Assembly (NCBI GenBank): GCA_963829705.1
Contig: CAWHJN010000001.1
Location: 806,001 to 870,000 of the forward strand
Source of the DNA: CAWHJN01 sp963829705
GTDB lineage: Bacteria; Bacteroidota; Rhodothermia; Rhodothermales; BA12
Length of the DNA: 64,000 nt
Reading direction: 5' to 3'
Positions 63,887 to 64,000 of the stretch are shown piece by piece. Both the position numbers and the translations under genes were made by a program. Position 1 is the first letter of the stretch, and each line of letters begins with the position of its first letter. The notes beneath the pieces are model-generated. The model saw only the letters and a list, made by a program, of their open reading frames with translations. It was not told where the DNA came from and did no database searches.

Positions 63887-64000
63887 GGGTGCGGTTGGAG
63901 GTTGTACTTCCTGTATCCTGAAAAAGAAAAGCGCGACCTGGATCGGATGCGCGGAAGCGGGGCAAGATCCTCTGTGACGCGAGAGGCCGCAACGGCAGCG

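Overview
The window is 64 kb of GC-rich chromosomal DNA from a bacterium that most resembles the Rhodothermota/Bacteroidota group. The evidence is two C-terminal sorting domains of the type IX secretion system kind, several families typical of these phyla (DUF4783, DUF5916 with a CBM9-like domain, DUF5117/5118-type metalloprotease, KamA-like radical SAM), promoter-like TAnnTTTG boxes, and start codons that almost never have a Shine-Dalgarno sequence. No rRNA, tRNA, CRISPR array, prophage or insertion sequence was recognised.

Layout. 1-3.2 kb: a truncated secreted protein, a LOG-type Rossmann protein and an OmpA-like lipoprotein on the minus strand, then a sugar nucleotidyltransferase. 3.2-9.5 kb: mutS2, a large ATPase/acetyltransferase-like/HTH regulator, an intergenic array of CGTAACG boxes, and two Tat-type ferritin-like proteins. 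9.6-15.6 kb: a DUF4783 protein, a very large membrane sensor kinase and trkA. 15.6-17.1 kb: an atypical 850-bp stretch ending in an attC-like palindrome directly ahead of an NAD(P)-binding protein gene. 17.2-21.2 kb (minus): M23 peptidase, SGNH/TPR protein and a cobalamin adenosyltransferase. 21.2-27.8 kb: a lipoprotein, uvsE, a tiny ORF between two terminators, a sorting-domain-only protein, a frameshifted DUF5916 barrel protein and an FG-GAP protein.

27.9-42.7 kb is a housekeeping block: purN-purH, mreB-mreC-dacB, hslV-(NYN protein)-hslU, a GNAT-like protein with a polysaccharide flippase, a bacilliredoxin, an NlpC/P60 peptidase, greA and mtgA. It is rich in cell-wall synthesis and proteolysis functions. 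42.9-47.3 kb: an ATP-grasp ligase, a zinc-ribbon protein, a lysine-aminomutase-like enzyme and an HtrA protease. 47.6-54.8 kb: a zinc metalloprotease lipoprotein, an MBOAT/SGNH O-acylation pair and a serine hydrolase. 54.9-57.8 kb: a tyrosine recombinase homologue lacking both catalytic arginines, and a two-lipoyl E2 acyltransferase. 58-63.3 kb (minus): a complete histidine-utilisation operon hutU-hutH-hutI-hutG, preceded by a CusF-like copper-binding lipoprotein.

Two cross-cutting observations matter. First, five genes (mutS2, the DUF5916 protein, the serine hydrolase, hutU and hutI) carry six single-base frameshifts. In each, the correct reading continues in another frame, which points to sequence errors more than to gene decay. 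Second, several intergenic regions carry a GGGCGC...GCGCCC palindrome; in the clearest cases a TTCCGCGTTCC-type pyrimidine tract follows and ends at the next start codon, as an interspersed repeat family would.
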